From Planctomycetota bacterium (GTDB taxonomy: Bacteria; Planctomycetota; Phycisphaerae; UBA1845; UTPLA1): a DNA stretch of 64,000 bases. Position numbers and translations under genes: made by a program. Positions 1-10,413 of this stretch are shown here, one piece after another. How positions within the stretch are numbered: the stretch's first letter is position 1; the number at the start of each line of letters is the position of its first letter. The notes below the pieces were generated by a model. That model searched no databases, was not told the origin of the DNA, and saw nothing but the letters and a program-made list of their open reading frames with translations. The DNA is taken from the NCBI GenBank assembly GCA_016235815.1, contig JACRIM010000030.1, positions 62,001-126,000 of the forward strand. Direction: 5' to 3'.

Positions 1-39
1 ACGCAGGTCGTCGAGGGTCTCGGCGGCGGAATCGTGCAT
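1..39 (-). CDS. Possible start of a truncated gene running off the window edge
   Basis: An ATG on the minus strand at position 39 opens 13 codons (MHDSAAETLDDLR) with no stop before the window edge. It lies 40 bases downstream of the radical SAM gene and in the same direction, so it could be the next gene of that transcript. There is no clear Shine-Dalgarno sequence and too little protein to recognise. Other frames are also open over this short stretch, so the call is weak. Confidence 0.3.
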   Translation of the reverse strand, partial: MHDSAAETLDDLR

Positions 40-79
40 GATGGCGTTTGGAGAAATCGGTTCACCCTCTCGCAGCGCG

Positions 80-1444
80 TCAGGTATAACGGACGCCGCG
101 ATACTCGCTTTCGAAAAAGCGCGGCAACAGGCTGTCAACGCGGAGCAGGCCCGCTCGGTTCAGCCGAACCTCGTCGCCGGCGACTTCGCCCATTCCGTCG
201 CGACGGATCGACTCAAAGGCCTCTGAAAAGCGCGAGGCGATATCCACTGTGAACTTCGTCCGGAAGTAGGCAGCGTCAAGTCGGCCGGTCTTCAGTTGCA
301 GGATCAATTCACGAATGAGTCGCTGGTCCTGCGTAACAGGCAATGCACGGGCAATTGGTAACTCCCCCCTGCCGACCCGCTCCAGGTACGAATCCCACGC
401 ATCGACGTTCTGGTAGTGAATCCCCGCGACATGCGAAAAGCTCGCCACCCCCGTTCCCACCAGATCGGCCCCATGCCACAGGGAATCGCGATAGACAAAG
501 CCACTCGCGGGTGAGGGCTTCACCAGCGTGTAGCCGCTCGACACGCGATATCCGTCGGCCTCGAATTGTGAAAACGCATAATCAACCCACGCGCGTTTGG
601 TAGCCCAATCGGCGACCGGCGGGGCGTCGCCCGATTCCTTCGCCTGGCGCGAGATCACCGTGTTAAACGGCAGCTCCATTTGATAGATCGTCACGCTATC
701 GGGCTGCATCGTCAGTGCCTTCGCCACGGCCGCCTTCCACTTGTCCGGTGTATCCCCCACCATTCCGGCGATCAGGTCGATGTTGATCTGCGGAAAGCCG
801 ACCTCGCGCGCCCACTGCCAGGCGCGTTCGATCTCGGCGGATTTGTGGGCACGGCCGTTTGCGACCAGCACGTCGTCGTCGAAGTGCTCGACGCCAAGTG
901 ACAGTCGGGTGACGCCGATCTGGCGAATGGTGCGGAGTTTGCTTTCCTTGAGCGTGCCCGGTTCGCACTCAAACGTCACCTCTCGCGCTGCCTCCCAGGT
1001 CCAGTGCTTGCCGATGCGATCGATCAGACGAAGCAGTTGTTCGTTGCTTAGAAAACTGGGAGTGCCGCCGCCAAAATAGACGAATTCGAATTGCCGTCCG
1101 GCGAAGACATTCCGTTTGGCGTAAAGCCCAATCTCTTTGGCGAGCGTATCGGTATAGACATCGACCTCGTCGGCGTTCTTGTCGGTATAGACCCGAAAGT
1201 AACAGAAGGTGCAGCGCTTGCGGCAAAAGGGAATGTGCAAGTAGAGGCCGAGCGGCGTCTCGGGCCGCGCCGGTCCATCAAGGGCGTAAACGGCGGAGGG
1301 AACGTGTTCCGGCTTCCACGCGGAGAACGGCGGATAGTTGGCAATGAAATAACTGCCGATTTCGGTCGGCTCAGGCGACTTGATTTGCGGAAGCTCAACC
1401 ATCGGGCCATCGCGCTCGTGGAAGGACCGTATGCCCGACCACAT
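80..1444 (-). CDS. HemW/HemN-family radical SAM protein
   Basis: Radical SAM enzyme of the coproporphyrinogen III oxidase-like (HemN/HemW) family, 454 aa. The iron-sulfur site is visible as Cys74-x3-Cys78-x2-Cys81 after the family phrase LYLHIPFC, and the SAM-binding GGGTP motif is at 125-129. Length fits HemW-type proteins, which act as haem chaperones or as anaerobic coproporphyrinogen dehydrogenases. Sequence alone does not separate these roles, and no haem genes lie nearby. The ATG at 1444 gives the longest product; an ATG at 1402 (MVELPQ) is an alternative, and neither has a strong ribosome binding site. Family assignment is secure, substrate is not. Confidence 0.88.
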   Translation of the reverse strand: MWSGIRSFHERDGPMVELPQIKSPEPTEIGSYFIANYPPFSAWKPEHVPSAVYALDGPARPETPLGLYLHIPFCRKRCTFCYFRVYTDKNADEVDVYTDTLAKEIGLYAKRNVFAGRQFEFVYFGGGTPSFLSNEQLLRLIDRIGKHWTWEAAREVTFECEPGTLKESKLRTIRQIGVTRLSLGVEHFDDDVLVANGRAHKSAEIERAWQWAREVGFPQINIDLIAGMVGDTPDKWKAAVAKALTMQPDSVTIYQMELPFNTVISRQAKESGDAPPVADWATKRAWVDYAFSQFEADGYRVSSGYTLVKPSPASGFVYRDSLWHGADLVGTGVASFSHVAGIHYQNVDAWDSYLERVGRGELPIARALPVTQDQRLIRELILQLKTGRLDAAYFRTKFTVDIASRFSEAFESIRRDGMGEVAGDEVRLNRAGLLRVDSLLPRFFESEYRGVRYT

Positions 1445-1508
1445 CGCGGGCTGAATGAATTACCATAGTGTAGCAACGAAGCAGGGCGGGCCGCCAAAAG
1501 CAGGTGTT

Positions 1509-1907
1509 TTACTTTTTGGCAATCTTTATCTGGGCCTGGGCACGAGCGACGGCGCGGCGACGAGTCTCCATGGATTTCTCGTCCTTCATCGGCATCTGGT
1601 TCGCCACAGCGAGGGCCTTCTCGGCATCGGCGCGAATGATCGAATCGGCGCTGGCGGCTCGCTCAGTCAGGATGGTCACATCATTGTTCAGAACCTGGGC
1701 GAACCCCCCATCGACGTAGAATTCCTTGCTGCCATCGGTCGGCGTATCGACCCGCAGGACGCCGGTTCCAAGCTCACAAAGGAGCGGGGCACGCATGTTC
1801 ATGACACCAATCAACCCGTCATGGGCGGGCAAAACGACGTTGGTCGCGTCGGCGTCGAAGACCTGTTGTTCCGGGGTAATGATGCAGCAGTGGAGCGTCT
1901 TGGCCAT
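1509..1907 (-). CDS. atpC: F1Fo ATP synthase epsilon subunit
   Basis: 132 aa, the usual size for the epsilon subunit of the F1 rotor stalk. The N-terminal beta-sandwich shows the family features: TPEQQVFDADATNVVLPAHDG, then GVMNMRAPLL and FYVDGGFAQV, with a C-terminal helical Ala/Arg/Lys-rich hairpin. It couples rotation to catalysis and can inhibit ATP hydrolysis. In most bacteria atpC directly follows atpD. Here the gene upstream on the same strand is an unrelated lipoprotein and no other ATP synthase gene is in the window, so it sits alone or at a broken-off operon end. Confidence 0.9.
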   Translation of the reverse strand: MAKTLHCCIITPEQQVFDADATNVVLPAHDGLIGVMNMRAPLLCELGTGVLRVDTPTDGSKEFYVDGGFAQVLNNDVTILTERAASADSIIRADAEKALAVANQMPMKDEKSMETRRRAVARAQAQIKIAKK

Positions 1908-1998
1908 CCGGTTACGTTAGGGCAGGCCCCCCTTTTCGTCAACGAGCCGACAGCGTCCGGAAACACGAGCCGCCTTGTCTGGATCGAGGCCTCAAACG

Positions 1999-2541
1999 CT
2001 ATTGGGTGCAGCTGCCTCCTGTAAGGATCTGCTGGAAATCGACCGTCGGCGCCGCATTGCCGGGCTTGGTCAGGACTTCCGAAGACCACGTCCCACAGTC
2101 CGGGCCGCCATCGGTCCAGCGAAGAATGATCGTGTCGCCGCAGTTAAACATCATGCCGATCTGACCGCCATACTTCTTGTCAAACCGGGTCAACGATTCC
2201 GCTGAGTCGCCATCGCTCCATCCGCAGAGGCCGACCATAAAGTCGGGTGACGCAGTCGAACAATCACCGGCAGTTCCCGCCAGTTCGCGTGTTGTGTAGC
2301 TGACCGCCTGCCCTGGCGCGATGATTGGCGGAGTCGTAACGAAACGATGCGGCAGGTTTTCCAATCCCTGAGGGCACAGACCGAGATTGGGCGAGACAAA
2401 CTTCACCGTACTCTCGTTCACGATGTACACGCGAACACTTCCCGGATCCTGAGCGGCCAGCATGAGCAGTTCGTTCACACAACCCGTGAAAAGAAGCGGA
2501 ACCAGAATGGTCGTCAGGACGGTAATCAACTTGCGAAACAT
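1999..2541 (-). CDS. Putative lipoprotein of unknown function
   Basis: 180 aa protein that starts with a lipoprotein signal peptide: basic MFRK, a hydrophobic stretch, and lipobox LFTGC with Cys21 as the predicted lipidated residue. The mature part has six or more further cysteines (for example LGLCPQG, AGDCSTAS, GLCGWSD, FNCGD, GPDCGTW), suggesting an exported disulfide-stabilised domain. I do not recognise the family. A good Shine-Dalgarno (GGGGAGAAGG) precedes the ATG at 2541. It lies upstream of atpC on the same strand, with a 91-base gap. Confidence 0.75.
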   Translation of the reverse strand: MFRKLITVLTTILVPLLFTGCVNELLMLAAQDPGSVRVYIVNESTVKFVSPNLGLCPQGLENLPHRFVTTPPIIAPGQAVSYTTRELAGTAGDCSTASPDFMVGLCGWSDGDSAESLTRFDKKYGGQIGMMFNCGDTIILRWTDGGPDCGTWSSEVLTKPGNAAPTVDFQQILTGGSCTQ

Positions 2542-2647
2542 GACCTTCTCCCCAAAAAAGGCGTCTCGCTATGCATGGCACTCAAACGCCGCGCTGCGAC
2601 GCCCGTGACCTATCATAAGACTATTTACTCTGATTTTCTACCCGTGG

Positions 2648-3739
2648 TCACGGCGTGTTACCGGCCAGCCAGGCTGCGTTGAATTCGGCGTGCTGAATAT
2701 GTGTTAATCGGTGCGAATATGAGACGTGAATCATGCCGTCGGATGCCTGAATGACACTTGGATAAGAAAGCTGGGGCTCGCCGGTGGCGATCGCCCTCGG
2801 TACGGTCCAGGTCTTCCCGTCGTCAGCAGATAAAATCACTGAAAGTGGAGTGCGTTCACTTGTCGAGGGATTGCAAACCGCAAGCAATTCGCCCGACGAC
2901 AGGCGAATCATGTCCAGCGCGCTGCCAGGATTGGGTATGTCCCGGCGTTCTTTCGTCGTCCACGTTCCGCCACAATCCTCCGATCTCGCCTCCCATGTGA
3001 ATCCGGTTTCGGAACCATTTCGCATAAGGGCGAAGAGCGACCCGTCGGCGCACTGCACCGCCGCAGGCTGAAGATTCGACGAAGGAAACGTGCCTATTGC
3101 GCTCTTAAATAACCACGCGTCTCCGTTGTTCACGCTCGTCCAGAATTGCGATTGATAGACAGCCTGCCAGTACAGCGGAAAAAGCCACTCCCCGGACCGA
3201 AGAACGACCGGCTTGTTACGAGGAAGAATGCACATGGCATTGACGGCCACGCGAGCGGCCGACCACGACTCGCCGCCGTCGAGACTAAACCTCTGTCTAA
3301 TGGTGCTGAGGCACAATTGGCCGTCACCGACCAACTCAGAGTAAAACAACCAAATCTTCGGACTCGCAAAGAACAACACCGGATTGGCATGACCCTGACC
3401 CGCATTGTCCGACACGACCGTCGGCGGCGACCACTGCGTTTCCCCTTTTCGACGCCGTGATGCGACGATGACCGTATCCGCGGCGGCCTCTTTCGATCCT
3501 GCGACCCATGCGACGAGCATGTCTCCATTGGGCGCCTCAACAATGGAGGACGCATGGTTGTAGGGATAACGGGTCTGGTCCGTCGGGATCGCGACCGTAG
3601 CGAATCGGGGTGTGGCACCGATTGCGAGGCTCGGTGACAAAGCCGCATGGGCCGCCATTTGCGTGGTACACGGCGGCGTTTCCGTGCAGCACACAGAGGA
3701 CAAGAGTCCGAGACAGATAATGCATGAGTTCCGAGCCAT
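2648..3739 (-). CDS. Exported sialidase-like (BNR/Asp-box) protein
   Basis: 363 aa from the ATG at 3739; an upstream ATG at 3808 would add 23 residues without signal-peptide character. The N-terminus MARNSCIICLGLLSSVCC looks like an export signal, possibly a lipoprotein with a poor lipobox. Asp-box (BNR) motifs S-x-D-x-G-x-x-W occur several times (SLDGGESWS, SEDCGGTWT, SADDGKTWT), the pattern of six-bladed sialidase-type propellers. An RYPYNHASSI segment near the N-terminus resembles the arginine-containing first blade of exo-sialidase-like enzymes. It may cleave sialic or related acidic sugars; substrate is not provable. It is divergent from wecB, whose family can feed into acidic or N-acetylated sugar metabolism. 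Confidence 0.8.
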   Translation of the reverse strand: MARNSCIICLGLLSSVCCTETPPCTTQMAAHAALSPSLAIGATPRFATVAIPTDQTRYPYNHASSIVEAPNGDMLVAWVAGSKEAAADTVIVASRRRKGETQWSPPTVVSDNAGQGHANPVLFFASPKIWLFYSELVGDGQLCLSTIRQRFSLDGGESWSAARVAVNAMCILPRNKPVVLRSGEWLFPLYWQAVYQSQFWTSVNNGDAWLFKSAIGTFPSSNLQPAAVQCADGSLFALMRNGSETGFTWEARSEDCGGTWTTKERRDIPNPGSALDMIRLSSGELLAVCNPSTSERTPLSVILSADDGKTWTVPRAIATGEPQLSYPSVIQASDGMIHVSYSHRLTHIQHAEFNAAWLAGNTP

Positions 3740-3876
3740 CGCCGGGCACTCTAACGAACGTCCGAATAGACAGCCAGCCGCCGCGCGCACGGTGGGCGCA
3801 TTGCTCATTCTCCTCTACATTGATCGCCGAAAAACAGTGCGAATCGCGCGAGGCCGGCGCCATTGAGAGAGACCCC

Positions 3877-4971
3877 ATGCTGAAACTGATGTGTATCTGC
3901 GGCGCACGTCCAAACTTCATGAAGATCGCGGCGCTGGTCGAGGCCTTCAAAGCCACCGGTCGCATTCAGACACAGATCGTCCACACCGGCCAGCATTACG
4001 ACGAGAAAATGAGCGACTTGTTCTTTCGCGACCTCGGGATTCCGCAGCCGGATATCAACCTGGAGGTCGGCTCCGGAAGTCACGCCGTGCAGACAGCGGA
4101 AATCATGAAGCGCTTCGAGCCGGTGGTGAGCGAACATCGACCCGACTGGGTTGTCGTGGTCGGTGATGTGAACAGCACGATCGCGTGTGCGCTGGTTAGT
4201 GTAAAGCTCGGGATCAAGGTGGCCCACGTCGAGGCCGGCCTGCGCAGCAATGATCGCACCATGCCGGAAGAGATTAATCGACTGCTCACCGATGCCATAT
4301 CAGATTTGCTGCTCGTCAGCGAAGAAAGCGGACTCGCCAATCTAAAACGCGAAGGCGTGGCCGATGCAAAGGTGAAATTCGTCGGCAACGTGATGATTGA
4401 TACGCTGCTCAAGCATCGAGCAAGGGCCGACCAGAGCCGCATTCTCTCCGAGTATGGCCTGACACCCAAGCACTACGCCGTCGTGACGCTGCATCGACCG
4501 AGCAATGTGGACGACCCCAAGACGCTCAGCGGCATTTTGGATGCGTTCGAGAAGATCACCGACGAGATGCCGATCGTCTTCCCGATGCACCCGCGCACGC
4601 GAAAGAATCTCGCCACGATGGGCCTGGCCAATCGCGTCGATGATCTGAAGGGGCTGATAACGCCCGAGCCGCTGGGTTATCTTGACTTTCTCAAGCTGAC
4701 CGCGGACTCAGCGCTCGTCCTCACCGACTCCGGCGGCGTACAAGAAGAGACGACGATACTCGGTGTGCCGTGCCTGACGCTTCGCGAGAACACCGAACGC
4801 CCCGCGACCATCACGCACGGGACGAACAAGTTGACGGGGCCGCAACCCGAGGCGATTCTGTCGGCGTACAAGGCCCAGATGGCGATGAAGCTCGATGCCA
4901 ACCGCAGGCCGCCGATGTGGGACGGCTCGGCAGGCAAACGAATCGCCGACGTGTTTCTGAGCCACTCGTAG
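3877..4971 (+). CDS. wecB: UDP-N-acetylglucosamine 2-epimerase, non-hydrolysing
   Basis: 364 aa, typical for WecB/MnaA, which interconverts UDP-GlcNAc and UDP-ManNAc for surface polysaccharide synthesis. Recognisable blocks are GARPNFMKIAALVEAF, HTGQHYDEKMSDLFF, VEAGLRSNDRTMPEEINR, VTLHRPSNVD, FPMHPRT and the UDP-binding TDSGGVQEETTILGVPCLT. The ATG at 3877 matches the family start (MLKLMCICGARP) and follows a purine-rich GAGAGAGAC; a longer upstream reading has no homology. The gene is followed after about 70 bases by gmd on the same strand, so the pair likely forms a nucleotide-sugar operon. Confidence 0.95.
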   Translation: MLKLMCICGARPNFMKIAALVEAFKATGRIQTQIVHTGQHYDEKMSDLFFRDLGIPQPDINLEVGSGSHAVQTAEIMKRFEPVVSEHRPDWVVVVGDVNSTIACALVSVKLGIKVAHVEAGLRSNDRTMPEEINRLLTDAISDLLLVSEESGLANLKREGVADAKVKFVGNVMIDTLLKHRARADQSRILSEYGLTPKHYAVVTLHRPSNVDDPKTLSGILDAFEKITDEMPIVFPMHPRTRKNLATMGLANRVDDLKGLITPEPLGYLDFLKLTADSALVLTDSGGVQEETTILGVPCLTLRENTERPATITHGTNKLTGPQPEAILSAYKAQMAMKLDANRRPPMWDGSAGKRIADVFLSHS

Positions 4972-5022
4972 GGTCCGCTGTGCGGACCATAACCGCGTAG
5001 GGTCCCGCTGTGCGGACCATGA
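4969..5022. repeat. Two direct copies of a 23-24 bp intergenic repeat
   Basis: The wecB-gmd spacer holds two near-identical direct copies, at 4969-4991 and 4999-5022, of GTAGGGTCC(C)GCTGTGCGGAC followed by CAT; the second has one extra C. A degenerate third remnant (GCGGACCAT) ends at 5038. The first copy overlaps the wecB stop codon. It looks like a small dispersed repeat rather than a regulatory site; function is unknown. Confidence 0.7.
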
Positions 5023-5044
5023 CAGAGGAGCGGACCATTAAACA

Positions 5045-6061
<1,017 letters not shown>

Positions 6062-6087
6062 CCAAGTGCCCAACCGTCGCCCCCTCC

Positions 6088-6546
6088 TTATACCGCACAA
6101 GTGCCCGTCTCGACGAATGTCCGAACGTCGTTGATATCCCCCTCGATGCACTTCTTCATCGACCCCGCCATCAGCTTGCCCAAAGGGGACATTAGCTTCG
6201 CGAAGAACGTGAGCGGCTTGCAGACCATTTCCAGGTCGACGCGCGTGCCGCCCGCATCGGGCGTGAAACGAAACGTACTGGACCATGCCACACCGCACGA
6301 CGTGCAAGACAGCGTATAGAGCTTGCCACGCTCAAAGGCCGACACCTCCATTGTCTCCGTTGCCTCCTTGCCAAACATGATGCGCGTTTCCTTGAAACGC
6401 GTGCCCTTGCCCACCGGGCCGTTGGTCAAAAGCTCGACGCGCTTGATCCCGCGCACCATCTCCGCCGCCCGTGGAAAGTCCGCGAACGCGTCGAAGGTTT
6501 TTACAGGATCAGCTTTGACGTGCGTTGTCATTTGCATCTGGGTCAT
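6088..6546 (-). CDS. SRPBCC (START-like) family protein
   Basis: 152 aa protein with the polyketide-cyclase/SRPBCC fold signature: an N-terminal strand TTHVKADPVKTFDAFADF, the VKRVELL-like second strand, a central GTRFKETR, and the C-terminal amphipathic helix GKLMAGSMKKCIEGDINDVR. Such proteins bind hydrophobic ligands in a helix-grip cavity; the ligand here cannot be read from sequence. It starts 14 bases downstream of the kinase stop codon and in the same direction, so the two may be co-transcribed. Confidence 0.75.
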   Translation of the reverse strand: MTQMQMTTHVKADPVKTFDAFADFPRAAEMVRGIKRVELLTNGPVGKGTRFKETRIMFGKEATETMEVSAFERGKLYTLSCTSCGVAWSSTFRFTPDAGGTRVDLEMVCKPLTFFAKLMSPLGKLMAGSMKKCIEGDINDVRTFVETGTCAV

Positions 6547-6560
6547 CGGTTACTCGCCTT

Positions 6561-9104
6561 TCATTTTGGATCCTTCGCCTCATCCGGAGCGCCGGCCTTG
6601 GCGGAATCCTGTATCAATTGCCGGCATTCCTCCACCCACGCGGGCGGCGGTTTGCCTGAGACTGATTGAAGACTCCGCGCCAACTCCAGTGCCTTGGTCA
6701 ATGCCTCTGTCGCCTCGGGTTCGGCCTGCATCGCATGGAGCGCCTTTCCGAGGCACACGTGCGCTTCCGCCAATTCAGGCTTTAACCGCACAGCCTCGCG
6801 GCCGGCCGCCGCGGCGTCGCCCCATTTTCGGTTTTGAAAGTGCGCAATACTTAGATCGACATAGGTCGAGGCGTGATTGGGTTGATGGAGGATGGACTGT
6901 TCAAACGCCGTCACCGCGCCGGAGGGATCGCCGGTCTCTCGAAGGGCGATTCCCAACTTGCGCCAAATGCCGCCGACACGCGGTCGAATGGCGATGCAGC
7001 GGTGCAGGATCGGAATCGCTTCTACATGGCGCTGCACGCTCATCAGGGTGTACGCATAATCAAATGTGAACATGAAGTCGCTCGGGTGAATCAGCAGCGC
7101 CCGGGCATAGAGGCTGCATCCTGCCTCCGTGTCGCCCGCCATCGGGTACATCATGGCGAGCCATGAAATCGTGCGCGGCCGCAGCGCGGCGAGGTCCGCC
7201 CTGGCCTCCAGGGCGCGAGTCGCGGCCAGGTCGGGCTTGCCGGAGTAGAGCAGCTTGCGAAGTTCAGTTCGGAACGGATCCGTGTCGATTCGATAGAGCA
7301 ACGCGCTCCACTTCAGTAACTCCTCCATCGGCTTCGACACTTCGCCGAACTGGCCGAGTTGCACGTGTGTGGCGATCCAAAGCTCCAGTGCATCGGCGAG
7401 GTCCGTGGCAATACGACTCTTGGATGCCAATTCGACGATCTGCTCGTGCGACATCGTGTCAAGATCGATGCCATACTCTCTAAACGCCTGGCGCATCGCG
7501 CCTTCCATCCAAAGCCAGCTTTCCTTGTCCTCGTGCGTCGCCCCCTGGATCAGCGCGTCCTCGATCAACTCACTGAAGCGGCGTTCCCGAAGCGTGGCGT
7601 CGTATTCCGCGTCGAACGCCGCGGCCTTGGCCTTGATCGCGCCATCCATATCCGGCGTACTCACCGCCCCGTGCATCGCCGTTGCCGCCGACTGCACCTC
7701 GCCCCACGCTGCCTTTTCGCCGATGGGTGACCGCCGAGCTCGTTCGAGCGCAACCGCGGCACGTTCAATGGCGTCGTTGGCCAACTGAGCGGTCGCAATT
7801 CGGGTCGTGGCTTGCCTGCGCTGCGCCCAGAGGTAGATCGCGCCCGCATCAAACAATCCGAACAAAACAGCGCCCGCCAAAGCAAGCGTGACGCGCCGGG
7901 TCCGCCGCTCCTGTTGCGCTTTCCCTTCGGCCTTCGCCGCGGCCATTTCCAACGCACGGGCCTTCGTCTCCAGCGATTCGAGATACCCGGACATCCGCAC
8001 GGATACGGCCGACGCGTCGCGCGGCCGTGCGTCGCGGCTGACGCTCATGCATTGAGACGCAAGTTCCACCAATTCCGCATCCGCGCCGCAGGAGCCGAGC
8101 GCCGTTCGCGCTTCTTCCTGGCGACCGGCACGTGCATCAATCAGTGCATTTTCTCCGCGGTATGGAGGCCGGCCTGTGAGTATTTCGCAGAGCATGGCCC
8201 CGAGCGAAAACACATCGGCCCGCTCGTCCAGCTCTTCGACACGCCCCGACGCCTGCTCCGGCGACATGTAGGCCGGCGTGCCCATCACCGTGCCGACGAG
8301 CGATTCCGCCGCGACACTTCCGGTACGGATGGTCGCGATCTCCTGTTCGACGGCTCGAGCCGTTGGCGACTCGTCCGCCGCGCCGCCTCGCAACAACACC
8401 TTCGCCAGCCCCCAATCGACGACATGCAATTCACCGAAGGCCCCCACCATCACGTTGGATGGCTTCAGGTCGCGATGAATCACACCCTTTGCATGGGCAT
8501 AGGCGATCGTCTCACAGACTTGCGCGAAGATGCGAAGATACTTCTGCCGCTCATAAACGGGGTCAGACCGATGCGAGAGCAGCGCGGCAAGCGTCTGCCC
8601 GCGCACGAGCTTCATGGCAAAATACGGCCGGCCGTTGTCCTGACGACCAAGTTCGTAAATCGGCAGCACGCCGGGATGCTGCAACTGCCCGGTGATCTGC
8701 GCCTCTTCGATAAACCGCTGCACCATGTGCGATCGGCCCGCGTGATCGGGTTTCAGCACCTTCATGGCCACATCGCGACCGAGATCCAGATCGCGCCCTT
8801 TGAGCACGATGCCGACACCGCCGCGTGCGATTTCACCGAGCACTTGATAGCGGCCGTGCGAGACGGGTCGCACATCACGGGCCTCGGTGCTCGGCTTGAT
8901 GATGAGATCGGAATCTCCCACGTCGTCGCGCAATAAGACACTCGGCGAAGCGTCCGACGCCCCCAGCGCATCACTGACGTGCGATGACCCGCCGAATGCC
9001 GCACGCAGCCCGGCAGCAAGGGTATCGTCGGGCGAGTCCATGTCGGATGGTCTGATCGGATCAATCACGGAGACAGCCTCTGGCTGAACAGGCAGTGGGA
9101 TCAT
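6561..9104 (-). CDS. Membrane Ser/Thr protein kinase with TPR domain
   Basis: 847 aa Hanks-type kinase. The kinase domain spans about 86-375: Gly-rich loop GEIARGGVG (90-98), catalytic Lys115 in [12 protein letters not shown] (210-217) and the Mg motif written DWG (230-232) rather than DFG, then [11 protein letters not shown]. Helical residues 380-400 lead into one membrane segment (about 404-426, [20 protein letters not shown]). The C-terminal 400 residues are helical repeats with TPR spacing (for example [20 protein letters not shown] and [20 protein letters not shown]). This cytoplasmic-kinase, one-TM, TPR layout is very common in Planctomycetota. The substrate is unknown. Confidence 0.93.
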   Translation of the reverse strand: MIPLPVQPEAVSVIDPIRPSDMDSPDDTLAAGLRAAFGGSSHVSDALGASDASPSVLLRDDVGDSDLIIKPSTEARDVRPVSHGRYQVLGEIARGGVGIVLKGRDLDLGRDVAMKVLKPDHAGRSHMVQRFIEEAQITGQLQHPGVLPIYELGRQDNGRPYFAMKLVRGQTLAALLSHRSDPVYERQKYLRIFAQVCETIAYAHAKGVIHRDLKPSNVMVGAFGELHVVDWGLAKVLLRGGAADESPTARAVEQEIATIRTGSVAAESLVGTVMGTPAYMSPEQASGRVEELDERADVFSLGAMLCEILTGRPPYRGENALIDARAGRQEEARTALGSCGADAELVELASQCMSVSRDARPRDASAVSVRMSGYLESLETKARALEMAAAKAEGKAQQERRTRRVTLALAGAVLFGLFDAGAIYLWAQRRQATTRIATAQLANDAIERAAVALERARRSPIGEKAAWGEVQSAATAMHGAVSTPDMDGAIKAKAAAFDAEYDATLRERRFSELIEDALIQGATHEDKESWLWMEGAMRQAFREYGIDLDTMSHEQIVELASKSRIATDLADALELWIATHVQLGQFGEVSKPMEELLKWSALLYRIDTDPFRTELRKLLYSGKPDLAATRALEARADLAALRPRTISWLAMMYPMAGDTEAGCSLYARALLIHPSDFMFTFDYAYTLMSVQRHVEAIPILHRCIAIRPRVGGIWRKLGIALRETGDPSGAVTAFEQSILHQPNHASTYVDLSIAHFQNRKWGDAAAAGREAVRLKPELAEAHVCLGKALHAMQAEPEATEALTKALELARSLQSVSGKPPPAWVEECRQLIQDSAKAGAPDEAKDPK

Positions 9105-9464
9105 GTCGCAGGTTCGCAGCAGGAACTCTTTTCGCAGGGCAATTCTAATGGGAGATCAAGGCCCCATCGCATTCAGCCCGGATTCGCCAAAAAAGGGAAT
9201 ATGGGTTCCATTTCCAAATCGACTATTCAGTAAAAGTCCTCCGAATATCGCCAGGGTGCGTACCCATTGTGCCTTTCTCGCCGGAAACAACGGTGGAACC
9301 GCATCGCGTAGTAGCAATCGGAGTTTCGCAGCGATCCATGTCAATGACAAATATGGGCACTCAAGGATTGACCTGCGATCCCAGTTTCGGATATGCTCGA
9401 CGGTTGATTGCCGTATATTTGCTCTCATCGCTCGGGCCTTCATGGAGAGACTGGGAGTATGGTC
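9105..9464. other. Divergent intergenic region, no gene seen
   Basis: About 360 bases between the divergently transcribed kinase and PEP-CTERM genes. Short open frames on both strands have no codon pattern, ribosome binding site or family resemblance. It must carry promoters for both genes, but I could not pick a convincing -35/-10 pair. Confidence 0.5.
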
Positions 9465-10328
9465 ATGTCGCCGAAGCGTCTCGTCGGATTACTTGCAACC
9501 ACCGTAACGATCCTGCTTGTAACCGGAGTACCGTTCGCCTTTGCAGGCCACCTTCAGGCCCCGGATGGAAATCCAACGGGCCCTGCCTCGGCTAGTGGAC
9601 CACAGGGAACATCCACCCTCGGCCCGTCACCGGCGATCCCCATGCTCGCGGGTACTTGTCCGTGGCTCGTGCCGGCATTGGCCGCTCAGGGTTTTGATGA
9701 CGATGGTGCCGACAACATCAACGGCAACGCCGACGACTGGAACATCGTCTACGTGAATCTGCCTGAAAATGCCCTTCGTCTGAGGCAGTACAACGCGTGG
9801 TACGGCACGCAACCCGGATCACCCGATTACACCTGCGGCGATCTAAACGCATTCGGCCCGCGCGGCGGCGCCAATTCGGGAGGCGCGACCATGTGCCTGA
9901 CCTATTCCGATCAGACGGTCGCACCACCATCGGACCACTGGATTCAAGTGCTTCGAGAAAAACCGCAAAGCGCCGACGGAATGCAATACGGTAACTGCAC
10001 GATTGAACCGGGCTATTGCTATCACATTGACAATCTGAACAACGGCCTGCCTCGCCCGGATCCGTTCTACGACACAGCCTACTACGCCAGTGCGAAGTCG
10101 TTCAGCGATCGGCCCTTCCACGACATCATCGCGGGCTATGACTGGCAGTTCCAGGTGTTCCCGTCCAAGGTCAGCGCACCGGCCGCCGATGGGCGAACGC
10201 TGACAATCTACGACGGGCTTTGGTGGGGCTTCAACACGCCGGAGCCAGGCTGTGCCGCGTTGCTATCTTTCGGATTGTTGTTTACGCGTCGACAAGGAAG
10301 GCGCGCAACGCGAAACTTAAAGGTGTGA
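9465..10328 (+). CDS. Exported protein with PEP-CTERM sorting tail
   Basis: 287 aa from the ATG at 9465; an in-frame ATG lies two codons upstream. A GGGAG sequence sits 7 bases before the chosen start. The N-terminus MSPKRLVGLLATTVTILLVT is a classic signal peptide ending near AFA. The C-terminus has the PEP-CTERM layout: TPEPGCAALLSFGLLFTRRQ, that is Pro-Glu-Pro, a hydrophobic helix and an Arg-rich end. This tag is recognised by exosortase EpsH/XrtA-type systems. The central region is rich in Asp, Asn, Gly and aromatic residues and I do not recognise it. No exosortase gene is in the window. Confidence 0.8.
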   Translation: MSPKRLVGLLATTVTILLVTGVPFAFAGHLQAPDGNPTGPASASGPQGTSTLGPSPAIPMLAGTCPWLVPALAAQGFDDDGADNINGNADDWNIVYVNLPENALRLRQYNAWYGTQPGSPDYTCGDLNAFGPRGGANSGGATMCLTYSDQTVAPPSDHWIQVLREKPQSADGMQYGNCTIEPGYCYHIDNLNNGLPRPDPFYDTAYYASAKSFSDRPFHDIIAGYDWQFQVFPSKVSAPAADGRTLTIYDGLWWGFNTPEPGCAALLSFGLLFTRRQGRRATRNLKV

Positions 10329-10329
10329 C

Positions 10330-10413
10330 TGCGGCCAAGAGGAGTCGAACCTCCACGATCTTGCGATCACTAGGACCTGAACCTAGCGCGTCTGCCAATT
10401 CCGCCATGGCCGC
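10330..10413 (-). tRNA. tRNA-Leu (anticodon CAG)
   Basis: 84-nt class II tRNA on the minus strand. Acceptor arm GCGGCCA pairs with TGGCCGC, discriminator A. The anticodon arm reads CTAGG-TTCAGGT-CCTAG, giving anticodon CAG. A long variable arm (TGATCGCAAGATCG region) and the T-arm GGAGGTTCGACTCCTC follow. CCA is not encoded. Confidence 0.95.

Noticed and set aside
3724-3876. N-terminal extension of wecB
   Set aside because: The extra 51 residues have no homology to the family, and a suitable ribosome binding site precedes the ATG at 3877.
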